Below, one piece after another: positions 34,546-43,222 of a stretch of 64,000 bases of DNA. The notes under the pieces were generated by a model that ran no database searches, was not told where the DNA came from, and was given only the letters and a program-made list of their open reading frames with translations. The stretch is from JABFSM01 sp052389555 (GTDB taxonomy: Bacteria > Gemmatimonadota > Gemmatimonadetes > Gemmatimonadales > GWC2-71-9). A program made the translations under genes and the position numbers. The DNA is taken from assembly GCA_052389555.1 (NCBI GenBank), contig JBQTHV010000108.1, positions 1 to 64,000 on the forward strand, in the 5' to 3' direction. Each line of letters begins with the position of its first letter. Position 1 is the stretch's first letter.

Positions 34546-34651
34546 GGAGGTAGTAAGTAGGAGGTAGTAAGAAGGGACAAACCTGACCGAGGCATGGTCG
34601 TTGCAGCGGGCGGTGCTGTTCCCTACTCACTACCTCCTGCTTACTATCTCC
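34546..34651. repeat. Inverted GGAGGTAGTAAG arrays, long hairpin
   Basis: Left arm 34546-34576 (two GGAGGTAGTAAG-type units) and right arm 34621-34651 match as reverse complements at 27 of 31 positions, with a 44-base loop. Starts four bases after the nrdJ stop and ends 24 bases before the GT2 start. The same word makes the hairpin at 49226-49329. Confidence 0.85.
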
Positions 34652-34674
34652 TTCTGTCCTTTCCTACTAACTCT

Positions 34675-35511
34675 GTGAGTAAAGTCCCGATCACCGTCCT
34701 GGTTCATGCCTTGAACGAGGAGGTGAATATCCCGCACACTCTGCGCGACGTCGTGGGATGGGCCGATCAGATATTCGTGATTGATTCCGAAAGCAGCGAC
34801 CGCACCGCGGAGATTGCCGGGGAAGCCGGCGCCACGGTGGTCTCCCGACCCTGCACTCGATCGACCCTCGTCGAGCAGCGCAACTGGGCCCTCGACAACC
34901 TCCCTATCGCCCACGAATGGGTTTTGATCCTCGATGCGGACGAAACCATGGACCCGGAGCTCAAGGCCGAGGTCGCGGCGGCGGTGGCCCGGAACGATCC
35001 CGAGCGGGACGGGTACTGGGTACGGGTCAAGCTGATCTTCATGGAACGCTGGATCCGGCATGCCAGCATGTACCCGACCTGGAGCTTGCGTCTCTTTCGG
35101 AAAGGAGTGGTCCGCTACGAGCGTCGGAACGTCAATGCGCATCCGCTGGTCGCCCCGGACAGGGAGGGCCGCTTCAAGGGTCACCTGCTCAATCACGACC
35201 GCAAGGGGTGGAGCTCGTATGTCCAGCGAATGGACGAGTTTTCGACGCTGGAAGCGCGGGCCTACCAGGCGGCGCGGGAAGGCAGCGGGTCGCCCGGTGC
35301 TGTACTCGGCTCCCGTGCGGCGCGCCGTCGTTGGCTCAAAGAGCGATTCATGCGGCTGCCGTTCCGGCCGGTTGTGTTGTTCGGTTACCTCTATCTGGTC
35401 CGGGGCGGCTTTCTGGATGGACGGGCGGGCTTCGATTACTGTGTCTTCAAAGCGACGATCGAATGGATGATCACCGTCAAGCTGCGCCAGGCGCGCCGGG
35501 CCGGGCCGTGA
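34675..35511 (+). CDS. Glycosyltransferase family 2 (WaaE/KdtX-like)
   Basis: 278 residues from GTG 34675. GT-A fold: ITVLVHALNEEVNIPHTL, VIDSESSDRTAEIA, and the metal-binding LDADE, as in family 2 enzymes of the WaaE group that add a hexose to LPS core or polysaccharide. C-terminal hydrophobic/amphipathic helix (FRPVVLFGYLYLVRGGFL) suggests membrane contact. First gene of the polysaccharide block; it follows the long inverted array, which probably insulates it from nrdJ. An open frame before GTG runs into that hairpin and is not used. Donor and acceptor unknown. Confidence 0.85.
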   Translation: MSKVPITVLVHALNEEVNIPHTLRDVVGWADQIFVIDSESSDRTAEIAGEAGATVVSRPCTRSTLVEQRNWALDNLPIAHEWVLILDADETMDPELKAEVAAAVARNDPERDGYWVRVKLIFMERWIRHASMYPTWSLRLFRKGVVRYERRNVNAHPLVAPDREGRFKGHLLNHDRKGWSSYVQRMDEFSTLEARAYQAAREGSGSPGAVLGSRAARRRWLKERFMRLPFRPVVLFGYLYLVRGGFLDGRAGFDYCVFKATIEWMITVKLRQARRAGP

Positions 35512-35526
35512 TGCCCTGGTGATGCG

Positions 35527-36765
35527 ATGATCGCCCGCGCGCTGCTGGTCACGTTTGCCGTTGTGGTGCTGCTCTTCCCGCAGGGAACCATAACTCGCAG
35601 CGGAACCGCCGAAGCCCTGGTGGCCGGGTTTCTCGCGGTAACGGCTCTGGTGGCGTTGCTGGAGCGAAGCTTCGCCCCGGCGCCCCAGCGCCGGTGGCAG
35701 CCGCTCGGTCTCCTGCATCCGATGCTGCTGGCACTGGTGGTATACCTGCTCGCCCTCAATCCCTACCTCTCCTGGCTTCAGGGAAATGATCCGGGGCTCA
35801 TCACCCGCACGACCGTCCCGTTCGTCATTCTCTGCGCCTATTACCTGCTGGTCCTGGCCAGGATCGCCGAGCGGGAGGTGGCCTGGTTTCTCGATGCGAC
35901 TCTGGTCGGAACCGTTCTGCTGTGCGCCTCGATCTGGTGGGTCAGCCTCTCCCAGGGTGCGGGGCTCGAGCGGGTGACGGTCATCGAGGCGGGCGGGCAG
36001 CGCACCCTGATCTATCCCTTGCTGGCCATCGGAGGCACCGTCGCGTTTACCCGGCTGCTGGGAGACCAGCGCTGGCCGCGCCGCCTGGCGGCGGGAGTGG
36101 TCTTCCTGTTCGCGCTCTCCGCCATCCTCCTCACCGTAACCCGCGCCATGCTCGCGGCCCTGCTGATCGGCTGCCTCGCGAGTCTGGGGGCGCTCGCCCT
36201 GGTGCGGCGGGGCCGGCAGCTGGTCGGCGTGCTGGCCAGCGCGGTCGCCGCGACGGTCGTCGGTCTCGCCTTGGTGCCGCCGTTCCTAACCCGCTGGGAG
36301 GCGCGCCTGAGCAGCGAGAATCTCGAAGGCATCAGCACCCTGGTGGGCCGGGTCGAGGAATTCCGGGCGTTCTGGACCGAGTTCCGCCAATCGCCCCTGA
36401 CCGGGCAGGGTCTGGGGCACCAGTTCGGAGATCCCACCTCGAGCGACATCGGGCTCGCCACCGTCGGACTGACGCTGCCCCACAATCATCTGGCTTTCGT
36501 TGCAGGGACCCTGGGAGTGGTAGGCCTGGTGCTGTACTATGGCGTGCTGGTCGGAGCGCTGGGACGGGGGGCGCGGCTGCTGCATCGCTGGCGGCGCGAA
36601 CCTCAGGTCTACACCCTGATCCTCGCGATCCTCGCGGGCCTGGGGGCCGGACTGACCTTCACCATGGCCTCGACGACCTATACCGCCCTGTCGTATAACT
36701 ACTTCGTCGCGTTCGCCGTGTATGCCCTCCGGCTCCGGTGGACATCCCCGGTAGTCTCGGCCTGA
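35527..36765 (+). CDS. O-antigen ligase / Wzy-like polymerase
   Basis: 412 residues, ~12 transmembrane helices. The Wzy_C/WaaL region is visible as GRVEEFRAFWTEFRQSPLTGQGLGHQFGD followed by a periplasmic PHNHLAFVAGTLGVVG loop, where the essential His of this superfamily lies. It polymerises repeat units or ligates polymer to a carrier on the periplasmic side. It is 15 bases after the GT2 gene and its TGA is immediately followed by the FkbM gene. CCTAACCCG at 36285 encodes Leu-Thr-Arg. Confidence 0.85.
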   Translation: MIARALLVTFAVVVLLFPQGTITRSGTAEALVAGFLAVTALVALLERSFAPAPQRRWQPLGLLHPMLLALVVYLLALNPYLSWLQGNDPGLITRTTVPFVILCAYYLLVLARIAEREVAWFLDATLVGTVLLCASIWWVSLSQGAGLERVTVIEAGGQRTLIYPLLAIGGTVAFTRLLGDQRWPRRLAAGVVFLFALSAILLTVTRAMLAALLIGCLASLGALALVRRGRQLVGVLASAVAATVVGLALVPPFLTRWEARLSSENLEGISTLVGRVEEFRAFWTEFRQSPLTGQGLGHQFGDPTSSDIGLATVGLTLPHNHLAFVAGTLGVVGLVLYYGVLVGALGRGARLLHRWRREPQVYTLILAILAGLGAGLTFTMASTTYTALSYNYFVAFAVYALRLRWTSPVVSA

Positions 36766-37737
36766 ATGTCGCGCGTCTGGCGCCTGCTTCGCTGGATGCC
36801 GGCCCCGCTGCTGCGTCTGGCCCGGCAGGTAATTCCGGCGGACCGGCGCTACCGGTGGCGCGAGCGGTTCGGCGCGAAGGTCGCCGATATTCCCGATGGA
36901 GAGGTGACGGTGGCCGATGGCCGCCGGTTTCACATCGGCCCGGACAGCATGTACTGGGCGATTCACCAGGGCCTCGAGTACGAGCCGGAAGTCACCGCGC
37001 TGTGGCGAAGCCTAACCCGGGCGGGTGATGTGGCCGTCGATGCCGGCGCCAACTTCGGCTGGTTCACCACCCTGTTCGCGACGCTGGCCGGCCGGGACGG
37101 GCTGGTCCTGGCGTTCGAACCGGTTCCCGCGACCTTCGCCCGGCTCGAGGAGCACGTGACGCTGAACCCCGGACCAGCCCGGGTCGTGCTTCGCGCCGCG
37201 GCGCTGGCCGAGTGCGCGGGAACCGGATCCGTCACCATTCCGGCGGGGGCCAGCGGCGAGGCGAGCCTGACCAGTGGCGCGACGCCGGGTGGGCTTGCGG
37301 TGCCGCTCGTCCGGTTGGACGATGAGCTGGCTGCGATCGGCCTCGACGGTTGCGATCTCCTCAAGCTGGATGTCGAAGGGGCCGAGCTCCGGGCGCTCAG
37401 GGGGGCGCGGCGAACGCTTCGCGGCCCTCGGCCGCCGATTATCCTGGTGGAGCTCAACGCCGCGGCGTGCCGGAGTGCGGGTTATGAGCCCGCCGCGCTG
37501 TATGACTTCCTGCACGAAGCCGGATACGACGCTTTCTTTGGCATTGCCAGCGGCCGCCGCCTGGTCCGCGTGAGCGGTCCCCAGGAGTTTGGGTCGCTGG
37601 CGGCGGGACCGGCGGTCCCGGCCCGCCGGGACGTCGTCCCGGGGATGGCGGTGGCGGCGCCCCGCACCCGGATCGTCCCGCGGCTCGAGGACGCCAGCAT
37701 CGTGATCCGCGAGCCCGCGACCGGGCGAGCTCGCTAG
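36766..37737 (+). CDS. FkbM family methyltransferase
   Basis: 323 residues. SAM-binding Rossmann elements are VAVDAGANFGWFTTLFA (~88-104), LAFEPVPATFARLEEHV and LLKLDVEGAELRALRG, the FkbM signature. In polysaccharide loci these enzymes put O-methyl groups on sugars. The C-terminal ~50 residues are Pro/Arg-rich. Starts directly after the polymerase stop. CCTAACCCG at 37011. Confidence 0.88.
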   Translation: MSRVWRLLRWMPAPLLRLARQVIPADRRYRWRERFGAKVADIPDGEVTVADGRRFHIGPDSMYWAIHQGLEYEPEVTALWRSLTRAGDVAVDAGANFGWFTTLFATLAGRDGLVLAFEPVPATFARLEEHVTLNPGPARVVLRAAALAECAGTGSVTIPAGASGEASLTSGATPGGLAVPLVRLDDELAAIGLDGCDLLKLDVEGAELRALRGARRTLRGPRPPIILVELNAAACRSAGYEPAALYDFLHEAGYDAFFGIASGRRLVRVSGPQEFGSLAAGPAVPARRDVVPGMAVAAPRTRIVPRLEDASIVIREPATGRAR

Positions 37738-37741
37738 GCGC

Positions 37742-39631
37742 ATGTGCGGAATCTGCGGCGTTATCCTAACCCGGGACCCCGACCCCGGGGAGCTCGAGGC
37801 CCTGGTCTCCCGAATGACCGGGGCGCTGGCGCACCGCGGCCCCGACGGGCGGCGGACCTGGACCGCCGGCCGGCTGGGGCTCGGCCACACCCGGCTGGCC
37901 ATCATCGATCTGTCGGATGAAGCGGCCCAGCCCCTGAGCGCGCCGGGATCGCCCGCCCGCATCGTCTTCAACGGCGAACTTTACAACTACCGCGAGCTGC
38001 GCCGGATCCTGGAAGGGCAGGGCAGGGTCTTCCGAACCCGGAGCGATACCGAGGTCGTGCTCCAGGCCGTGCTCGAGTGGGGTCCTCCGGCGTTCGAGCG
38101 CATGCTCGGCATGTGGGGCCTGGCCCTGTATGATCCCGACCGCCGCGAGCTGCTGCTCTCGCGGGACCGGTTCGGGATCAAGCCCCTGTACTACGCGGTG
38201 GCCCCGGACGGCCTGGTGTTCGGATCCGAGATCCGGGCGCTCTTGGCCAGCGGGTTAGTTGCGCGCGAGCCGCATCGCGCGGCGTGCGCGGTGTTTCTCA
38301 GCCGCGGCGAGACCGATTGCGCCGGCGCAACGTTCTTCGAGGGTATCCGGAGAGTTCCCGCGGGCAGCTGGACCCGGATCCCGCTCGACCCGGTCCGGCC
38401 TCCGCCATTTGAGCGCTACTGGGACCCGGCACCGTTGTTCACTCCGCCGGGCAATCCACTTTCCTTTCCCGAAGCAACCTCGGAGTTCCGCCGGCTCCTC
38501 GAGAGCGCGGTGGACTTCCACCTGCGGAGCGATGTCCCGGTCGGCATGTGTCTGTCGGGCGGAATCGATTCTTCCTCTCTGGTTGCGCTGGCCGCTGCGC
38601 GACTGGCCGAGGGGGGCACCGCTCCCTACACCTTCACCGCGAGTTTCCCGGGCCAGCCGTTCGATGAATCCCGCTACGCCACGGCCGTGGCAGAACGGTT
38701 CCGGGTTAGGCGGGTCTTCGTCGCGCCGACCGCAACGGATTTCGACCGCGACCTGGAACGGCTGGTCGAAGCGCAGGAAGAGCCGTTCGGCTCGACCGGC
38801 GTGTATCTCCAGTGGCGGCTGTTTCAGCAGATCCAGGATTCCGGTCTCAAGGTCGTGCTCGATGGACAGGGATCGGATGAGTACCTGGGCGGATACCTCA
38901 CCTTCTTCCTGCCGCTCCTGGTGGACCAGATCCGCGGGGGCCACTTGGGGGCGGCGGTGGGGACCATGGCCGAAATCGTTCGCCACAAGCGGCCCCCGCG
39001 GCTCTCGGCCGGGTACCTGCTGGCTATTGGGCGCCGCGCTCTCGGCCGGCGTGCCGCGGATTCGGGCGAAGGAGAGCGAGCCTGGCTCGCTGACGCGATG
39101 CGGACCGCCGGGGCAGCCTCAACCGGTGACACCGAGTTGGCGGAGCTCAGACCGGAGCCCGGGGTCTCGCGGTTCCGGCGGGCCCTGTGGGCCTACTTCT
39201 TTCGCTACTCGCTCCCCGGCTTGCTCCGTTATGAGGACAAGAACGCGATGGCGTTCGGGGTCGAGTCGCGGGTGCCGTACCTCGACCACCGCCTGGTCGA
39301 GTTCGCCGCGGCGCTGCCCGACGAGTATCTCTGTCATCGCGGCGTGACCAAGCGAATTCTGCGCGACGCGATGCGGGACGCGCTTCCCGAATCCGTCGTC
39401 ACCCGCCGGGACAAGCTGGGCTTCGCGAGCCCGATCGGCCCCTGGGTGGCGCAGGCGATCGTGCCGCGGCTCGCCCGCCTCCTGGAATCCTCGTTCGCCG
39501 CCGAGTACGTGGATCCCCTCCGGGTTAGGCACGCGGCTGAATGCTTTCTCCGGCGACCGGGGGGGCGGCATCTGGGCCTCTGGCGGGTGTATTCGGTGCT
39601 GGCCTGGCACGAACGGTTCCTGGCCCGGTGA
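37742..39631 (+). CDS. asnB: Asparagine synthase-type amidotransferase (first copy)
   Basis: 629 residues. Two domains: an N-terminal glutaminase with the nucleophile Cys2 (MCGICGVILT), IIDLSDEAAQPL and FNGELYNYREL, and a synthetase domain with the ATP PP-loop LSGGIDSSS (~272) and DGQGSDEYLGGY. In polysaccharide loci such enzymes (WbpS, WbtH type) amidate uronic acids rather than make asparagine, which I think more likely here, since a second copy lies 5 kb away. GTG of the flippase overlaps its stop. Copies of CCTAACCCG/CGGGTTAGG at 37765, 38702 and 39521. Confidence 0.88.
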   Translation: MCGICGVILTRDPDPGELEALVSRMTGALAHRGPDGRRTWTAGRLGLGHTRLAIIDLSDEAAQPLSAPGSPARIVFNGELYNYRELRRILEGQGRVFRTRSDTEVVLQAVLEWGPPAFERMLGMWGLALYDPDRRELLLSRDRFGIKPLYYAVAPDGLVFGSEIRALLASGLVAREPHRAACAVFLSRGETDCAGATFFEGIRRVPAGSWTRIPLDPVRPPPFERYWDPAPLFTPPGNPLSFPEATSEFRRLLESAVDFHLRSDVPVGMCLSGGIDSSSLVALAAARLAEGGTAPYTFTASFPGQPFDESRYATAVAERFRVRRVFVAPTATDFDRDLERLVEAQEEPFGSTGVYLQWRLFQQIQDSGLKVVLDGQGSDEYLGGYLTFFLPLLVDQIRGGHLGAAVGTMAEIVRHKRPPRLSAGYLLAIGRRALGRRAADSGEGERAWLADAMRTAGAASTGDTELAELRPEPGVSRFRRALWAYFFRYSLPGLLRYEDKNAMAFGVESRVPYLDHRLVEFAAALPDEYLCHRGVTKRILRDAMRDALPESVVTRRDKLGFASPIGPWVAQAIVPRLARLLESSFAAEYVDPLRVRHAAECFLRRPGGRHLGLWRVYSVLAWHERFLAR

Positions 39632-41022
39632 CGGCGCCCCCGCCCTCGGAGGTCCGCCGGGCGCGCCACCTGCTGTTCGGCTATGCGACGCAGGTCGCCT
39701 CCTTCGGCATTCTCGCGGCCACCAATCTCCTGCTGCCGCGATTTCTCTCCGGATCGCAGCTCTTCACCCTCAACCTGGCGCTGGCTCACGCCCTCCTGCT
39801 CACCGGCACGACCGGCGAGGCGATGAGCTACCAGTTGATCCTGCGCACCGGCGAGGCGAAGGGCGGCGTTCCCGATCCCCGGTTGTTCTGGCGGACCGCT
39901 GGAGAGTACCTGGCGATGCTTCTGCCCGGCATCCTCGTGCTGGAAGCCCTGTGGGGGTTCGCCGGAGGAGCCAACGGGGGGTGGTTCTGGTTGATCGTAG
40001 CCCTGCCCACCGTGCTCGTGGTCGCCTTCTACATGGTGGTGATCGCCTGGCTCACCGCGTCGTTCCGCAATCAGACCGTCGTCGTTTTGGCGCTTGTGAA
40101 TGGCGCCCTCGGGCTGGTGGTTCCGCTGCTCCTCGCTCGGGCCCAGGGGAACCTTGCCTGGTCCCCGCTTCTGGCGCACTTGGGATCGCTGGCGCTGGCC
40201 CTCGTCGTGGCGGGCCTTCCGGCGAGTGCCCTCGCGCTGTGGCGCCCGTTCCGGCTCGAGGTGCTCTCCTGGCGGGCGTTCCCGGCCCTGGCGTCACCGG
40301 CCATCTACAAGCAGTGCGTGTTATGGGGGCCGATTCTCTTCCTCGGCGCGGGTGGTCGGGAACTCGACGCCAACAACTTCCGGATCGCCAGCAGTCTGGT
40401 CGAAGGTGCGCTGAGCCTGGTCCCCTTTCCGCGCACCACGATGCTGACGCTCTCTCGCGGGATCGGCCGTCTCTCCGAGGATGCCCGTCGGTGGGTCGCC
40501 ACGACTGCCCTGCTGGTGGCTGCGGTAGGGTCCCTGATCCTGACGGCCGGCCGCGAGCCGCTCACCGCCCTGCTGTACCCGGCAGAGTATGCCGGGGTAG
40601 CCGACAACCTCCGTTTCCTGGGTCCTGTCCTGTTGATCCAGGTCGTGGCGATCGTGCTGGTGAATGAGTTGCTTGCCGCGGGAGCGACCGGCCGGATCCT
40701 TCGAAGCTATGCGGTCGCGATGCTCGCGGCCATCGTGGCTATTCCAGTGGCTGCGACACCGGCATCGGTGCCGCTCCTGGGCGCCGTGGCCCTCGCCCTG
40801 GCGGCAGTCCTGGCGCTGGGACCGTCGATTGGAGCAGTAGGTCAGCCGGTGTTCGTCCTCTCCGTCGGACTTTCGGCCTCGGTTGCCATGGCGGCGCTCG
40901 GATTCCCGGTCCCGGCGGCGTCGGGGTTCATCCTGGTGGTCGTGGCGTTCTCCCTGGTGCGACCCGGCCGGCGGTACTGGTCGATGGCCCGTGAGACCAC
41001 CCAACGGGCTCGCCGCGGATGA
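39628..41022 (+). CDS. Wzx-like polysaccharide flippase
   Basis: 464 residues from GTG 39628 (overlaps the asnB stop). Twelve to fourteen hydrophobic helices with few charged residues between, the layout of MATE/MOP-superfamily lipid-linked oligosaccharide flippases (TQVASFGILAATNLLLPRFL at the N terminus). Inferred to move undecaprenyl-linked repeat units to the periplasm for the polymerase at 35527. Family assignment rests on topology and context because these proteins have few motifs. A small gap with a TATACT box at 41041 separates it from the next gene. Confidence 0.75.
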   Translation: MTAPPPSEVRRARHLLFGYATQVASFGILAATNLLLPRFLSGSQLFTLNLALAHALLLTGTTGEAMSYQLILRTGEAKGGVPDPRLFWRTAGEYLAMLLPGILVLEALWGFAGGANGGWFWLIVALPTVLVVAFYMVVIAWLTASFRNQTVVVLALVNGALGLVVPLLLARAQGNLAWSPLLAHLGSLALALVVAGLPASALALWRPFRLEVLSWRAFPALASPAIYKQCVLWGPILFLGAGGRELDANNFRIASSLVEGALSLVPFPRTTMLTLSRGIGRLSEDARRWVATTALLVAAVGSLILTAGREPLTALLYPAEYAGVADNLRFLGPVLLIQVVAIVLVNELLAAGATGRILRSYAVAMLAAIVAIPVAATPASVPLLGAVALALAAVLALGPSIGAVGQPVFVLSVGLSASVAMAALGFPVPAASGFILVVVAFSLVRPGRRYWSMARETTQRARRG

Positions 41023-41068
41023 ACCGCGCCGATTAGCTCGCTATACTTCGGTCTTCACTCCCTTTCTC

Positions 41069-43213
41069 ATGCTTCAGGTTCTCCAGCACGTCGGTTCGGG
41101 CAAGCTCGAGGTCGCCGAGGTACCGGAGCCCTCGCTCCGCGCCGGCGGCGTGCTGGTGCGCAACACCGCTTCCCTGATCAGTCTGGGCACCGAGCGAAGC
41201 GTGGTGGAATTCGCCGCCAAGTCGCTGATCGGGAAGGCGCGAGAACGGCCCGATCTGGTGCGGCAGGTGCTTGACAAAGTCCGCCGCGATGGAATCGGAG
41301 CTGCGTGGCGGACCATCTCGAGTCGCCTGGACCGGCCGGTTGCCCTCGGGTATTCGTGTGCCGGTCGCGTGCTCGAGGTCGGCGCCGGCGCGGACGAGTA
41401 TGCGGCTGGCATGCGGGTTGCCTGCGCGGGCCAGGGATATGCCTCCCATGCTGAAGTCGTCTGGGTTCCCCGCAATCTCAGCGTTCCGATCCCGGAGGGC
41501 GTCTCGGATGAGGACGCGGCCTATGTGACCGCGGGGGCAATTGCGCTGCAGGGATTCCGGATCGCCGACCTTCGAATGGGCGAGACCGCGGTCGTGATCG
41601 GTCTGGGATTACTCGGCCTCCTGACGGTTCAGCTGCTCAACGCGTCAGGCTGCCGGGTGATCGGCATTGATCTCGATGCGGGGAAGGTCCGCCGGGCCAA
41701 GTCGCTTGGCGTCGAGCTCAGTCTCGATCGGTCCGCCGATGTCGGGTCGCGGGTGACGGACTTCACGAATGGGTACGGCGCCGACGGGGTGATCATCACC
41801 GCGGCTACCGAAAGCCACGATCCCATCGAGCTCGCGGGCGAGCTCGCGCGCGACCGCGGGCGCGTCACGGTGGTGGGCGCCGTCGGGATGCAGGTGCCCC
41901 GGAAGCGCTACTACGAGAAGGAGCTCGAGGTCCGGTTGTCCCGATCCTACGGCCCCGGCCGCTACGACCCGCTGTACGAGGAAGCCGGGATCGACTTCCC
42001 GTTCGGGTATGTGCGCTGGACCGAGCGCCGCAACATGGCCGAGTTCCTTCGGCTGGTCGGCGAAGGCAAAGTGACCCCCGCTCGCCTCACCTCGCACCGG
42101 TTCCCCATAAGCCGCGCGCTCGAGGCCTACGCCCTCGTCTCGGAGGCACGCGGCCAGCCCGTCACCGGGGTCGTGCTCACCTATCCGGCCGGCGATCGGC
42201 CCAGCCGGCGCTCGATCGTGACTTCGGCGCATCCGGCGGCGCAAGGAACCCTGCAGATCGGCTTTATCGGCGCCGGGAACTTTGCCCAGGCTGTGCTCCT
42301 GCCCGAGCTCAAGCGGATCGGGGGCGTCTCGCTCTCGCGGGTGGTCACCGCGAATGGCGCTTCCGCCAAGCAAGTGGCCAGCCGCTTTGGATTCCGCTCG
42401 GCCGGCACTGACCCTGGCGAGGTCTTCGCCGATCCGGACATCGATGCGGTAATCATCGCGACTCGGCACCGCTCGCACGCGGAGTTCGCCACCCAGGCCC
42501 TCCGAGCCGGCAAGGCCGTCCTGGTCGAAAAGCCACTCGCGATCGACGAAGCCGGCCTGGCCGGAGTTGTGGAGGCGGCGAGGGAGAACGGTCGGTTGCT
42601 CGCGGTCGGATTCAACCGGCGTTTCGCTCCGCTTGCCGTGGAGCTCCGGGCAGCGTTCGAGGGCACCCGCGCGCTGTCGATGGTGTATCGGGTAAACGCC
42701 GGGTCGCTCCCGCCGGAGAGCTGGATTCAGTTTCCCTCGGAAGGCGGCCGCATCGTGGGCGAGGTGTGCCACTTCATCGATCTCCTGGCCTTTCTCAGTG
42801 GCGAGCGGCCGGTCGAGGTGTTTGCTCACGGGCTGTCAGGGCCCGAGGTTCCCTGCCGGGACTCCCTGACGGCATCGGTTCGCTTTACGGGAGGGTCGGT
42901 CGCCGCGCTCGCCTACCTCACGACCGGAGACCGCCGGGCGGCGAAGGAGCGGGTCGAGGTGTTCGGCTCGGGACAGATCGCGGTGCTGGAGGAGTTCCGT
43001 TCGGTGCTCATAACCCGCGGCGGCCGGCGCCGGCGCCGGCGCCTCCTCCGCCCGGACAAGGGGTTCCGCGGCGAGCTCAACGCGTTTCTCCGCGCGGTTC
43101 GCACCGGGGCGCCTCCCATCAGTCTCGAGTCTCTGATAGCCACGACGCGAGCGACCTTCGCGATTCTGACCTCGTTGCGGACCGGCACTCCCCAGGCCAT
43201 CGCGGCGGACTAG
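41069..43213 (+). CDS. Bi-domain oxidoreductase: MDR dehydrogenase fused to Gfo/Idh/MocA
   Basis: 714 residues from ATG 41069. N-terminal half (~1-365) is a medium-chain dehydrogenase: GYSCAGRVLEVGAGAD, VTAGAIALQGF and the nucleotide fold VVIGLGLLGLLTVQL. The C-terminal half (~394-714) is a Gfo/Idh/MocA domain: IGFIGAGNFAQAVLL and the conserved VEKPLAID (~485). This fusion is a known family that recurs in surface-polysaccharide loci with heparinase-like proteins; its substrate is not established to my knowledge. Probably oxidises or epimerises a nucleotide sugar. Arg-rich stretch (GGRRRRRRLLRP) at ~655 is encoded by GGCGCC-type repeats. Confidence 0.88.
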   Translation: MLQVLQHVGSGKLEVAEVPEPSLRAGGVLVRNTASLISLGTERSVVEFAAKSLIGKARERPDLVRQVLDKVRRDGIGAAWRTISSRLDRPVALGYSCAGRVLEVGAGADEYAAGMRVACAGQGYASHAEVVWVPRNLSVPIPEGVSDEDAAYVTAGAIALQGFRIADLRMGETAVVIGLGLLGLLTVQLLNASGCRVIGIDLDAGKVRRAKSLGVELSLDRSADVGSRVTDFTNGYGADGVIITAATESHDPIELAGELARDRGRVTVVGAVGMQVPRKRYYEKELEVRLSRSYGPGRYDPLYEEAGIDFPFGYVRWTERRNMAEFLRLVGEGKVTPARLTSHRFPISRALEAYALVSEARGQPVTGVVLTYPAGDRPSRRSIVTSAHPAAQGTLQIGFIGAGNFAQAVLLPELKRIGGVSLSRVVTANGASAKQVASRFGFRSAGTDPGEVFADPDIDAVIIATRHRSHAEFATQALRAGKAVLVEKPLAIDEAGLAGVVEAARENGRLLAVGFNRRFAPLAVELRAAFEGTRALSMVYRVNAGSLPPESWIQFPSEGGRIVGEVCHFIDLLAFLSGERPVEVFAHGLSGPEVPCRDSLTASVRFTGGSVAALAYLTTGDRRAAKERVEVFGSGQIAVLEEFRSVLITRGGRRRRRRLLRPDKGFRGELNAFLRAVRTGAPPISLESLIATTRATFAILTSLRTGTPQAIAAD

Positions 43214-43222
43214 CGCGACGCG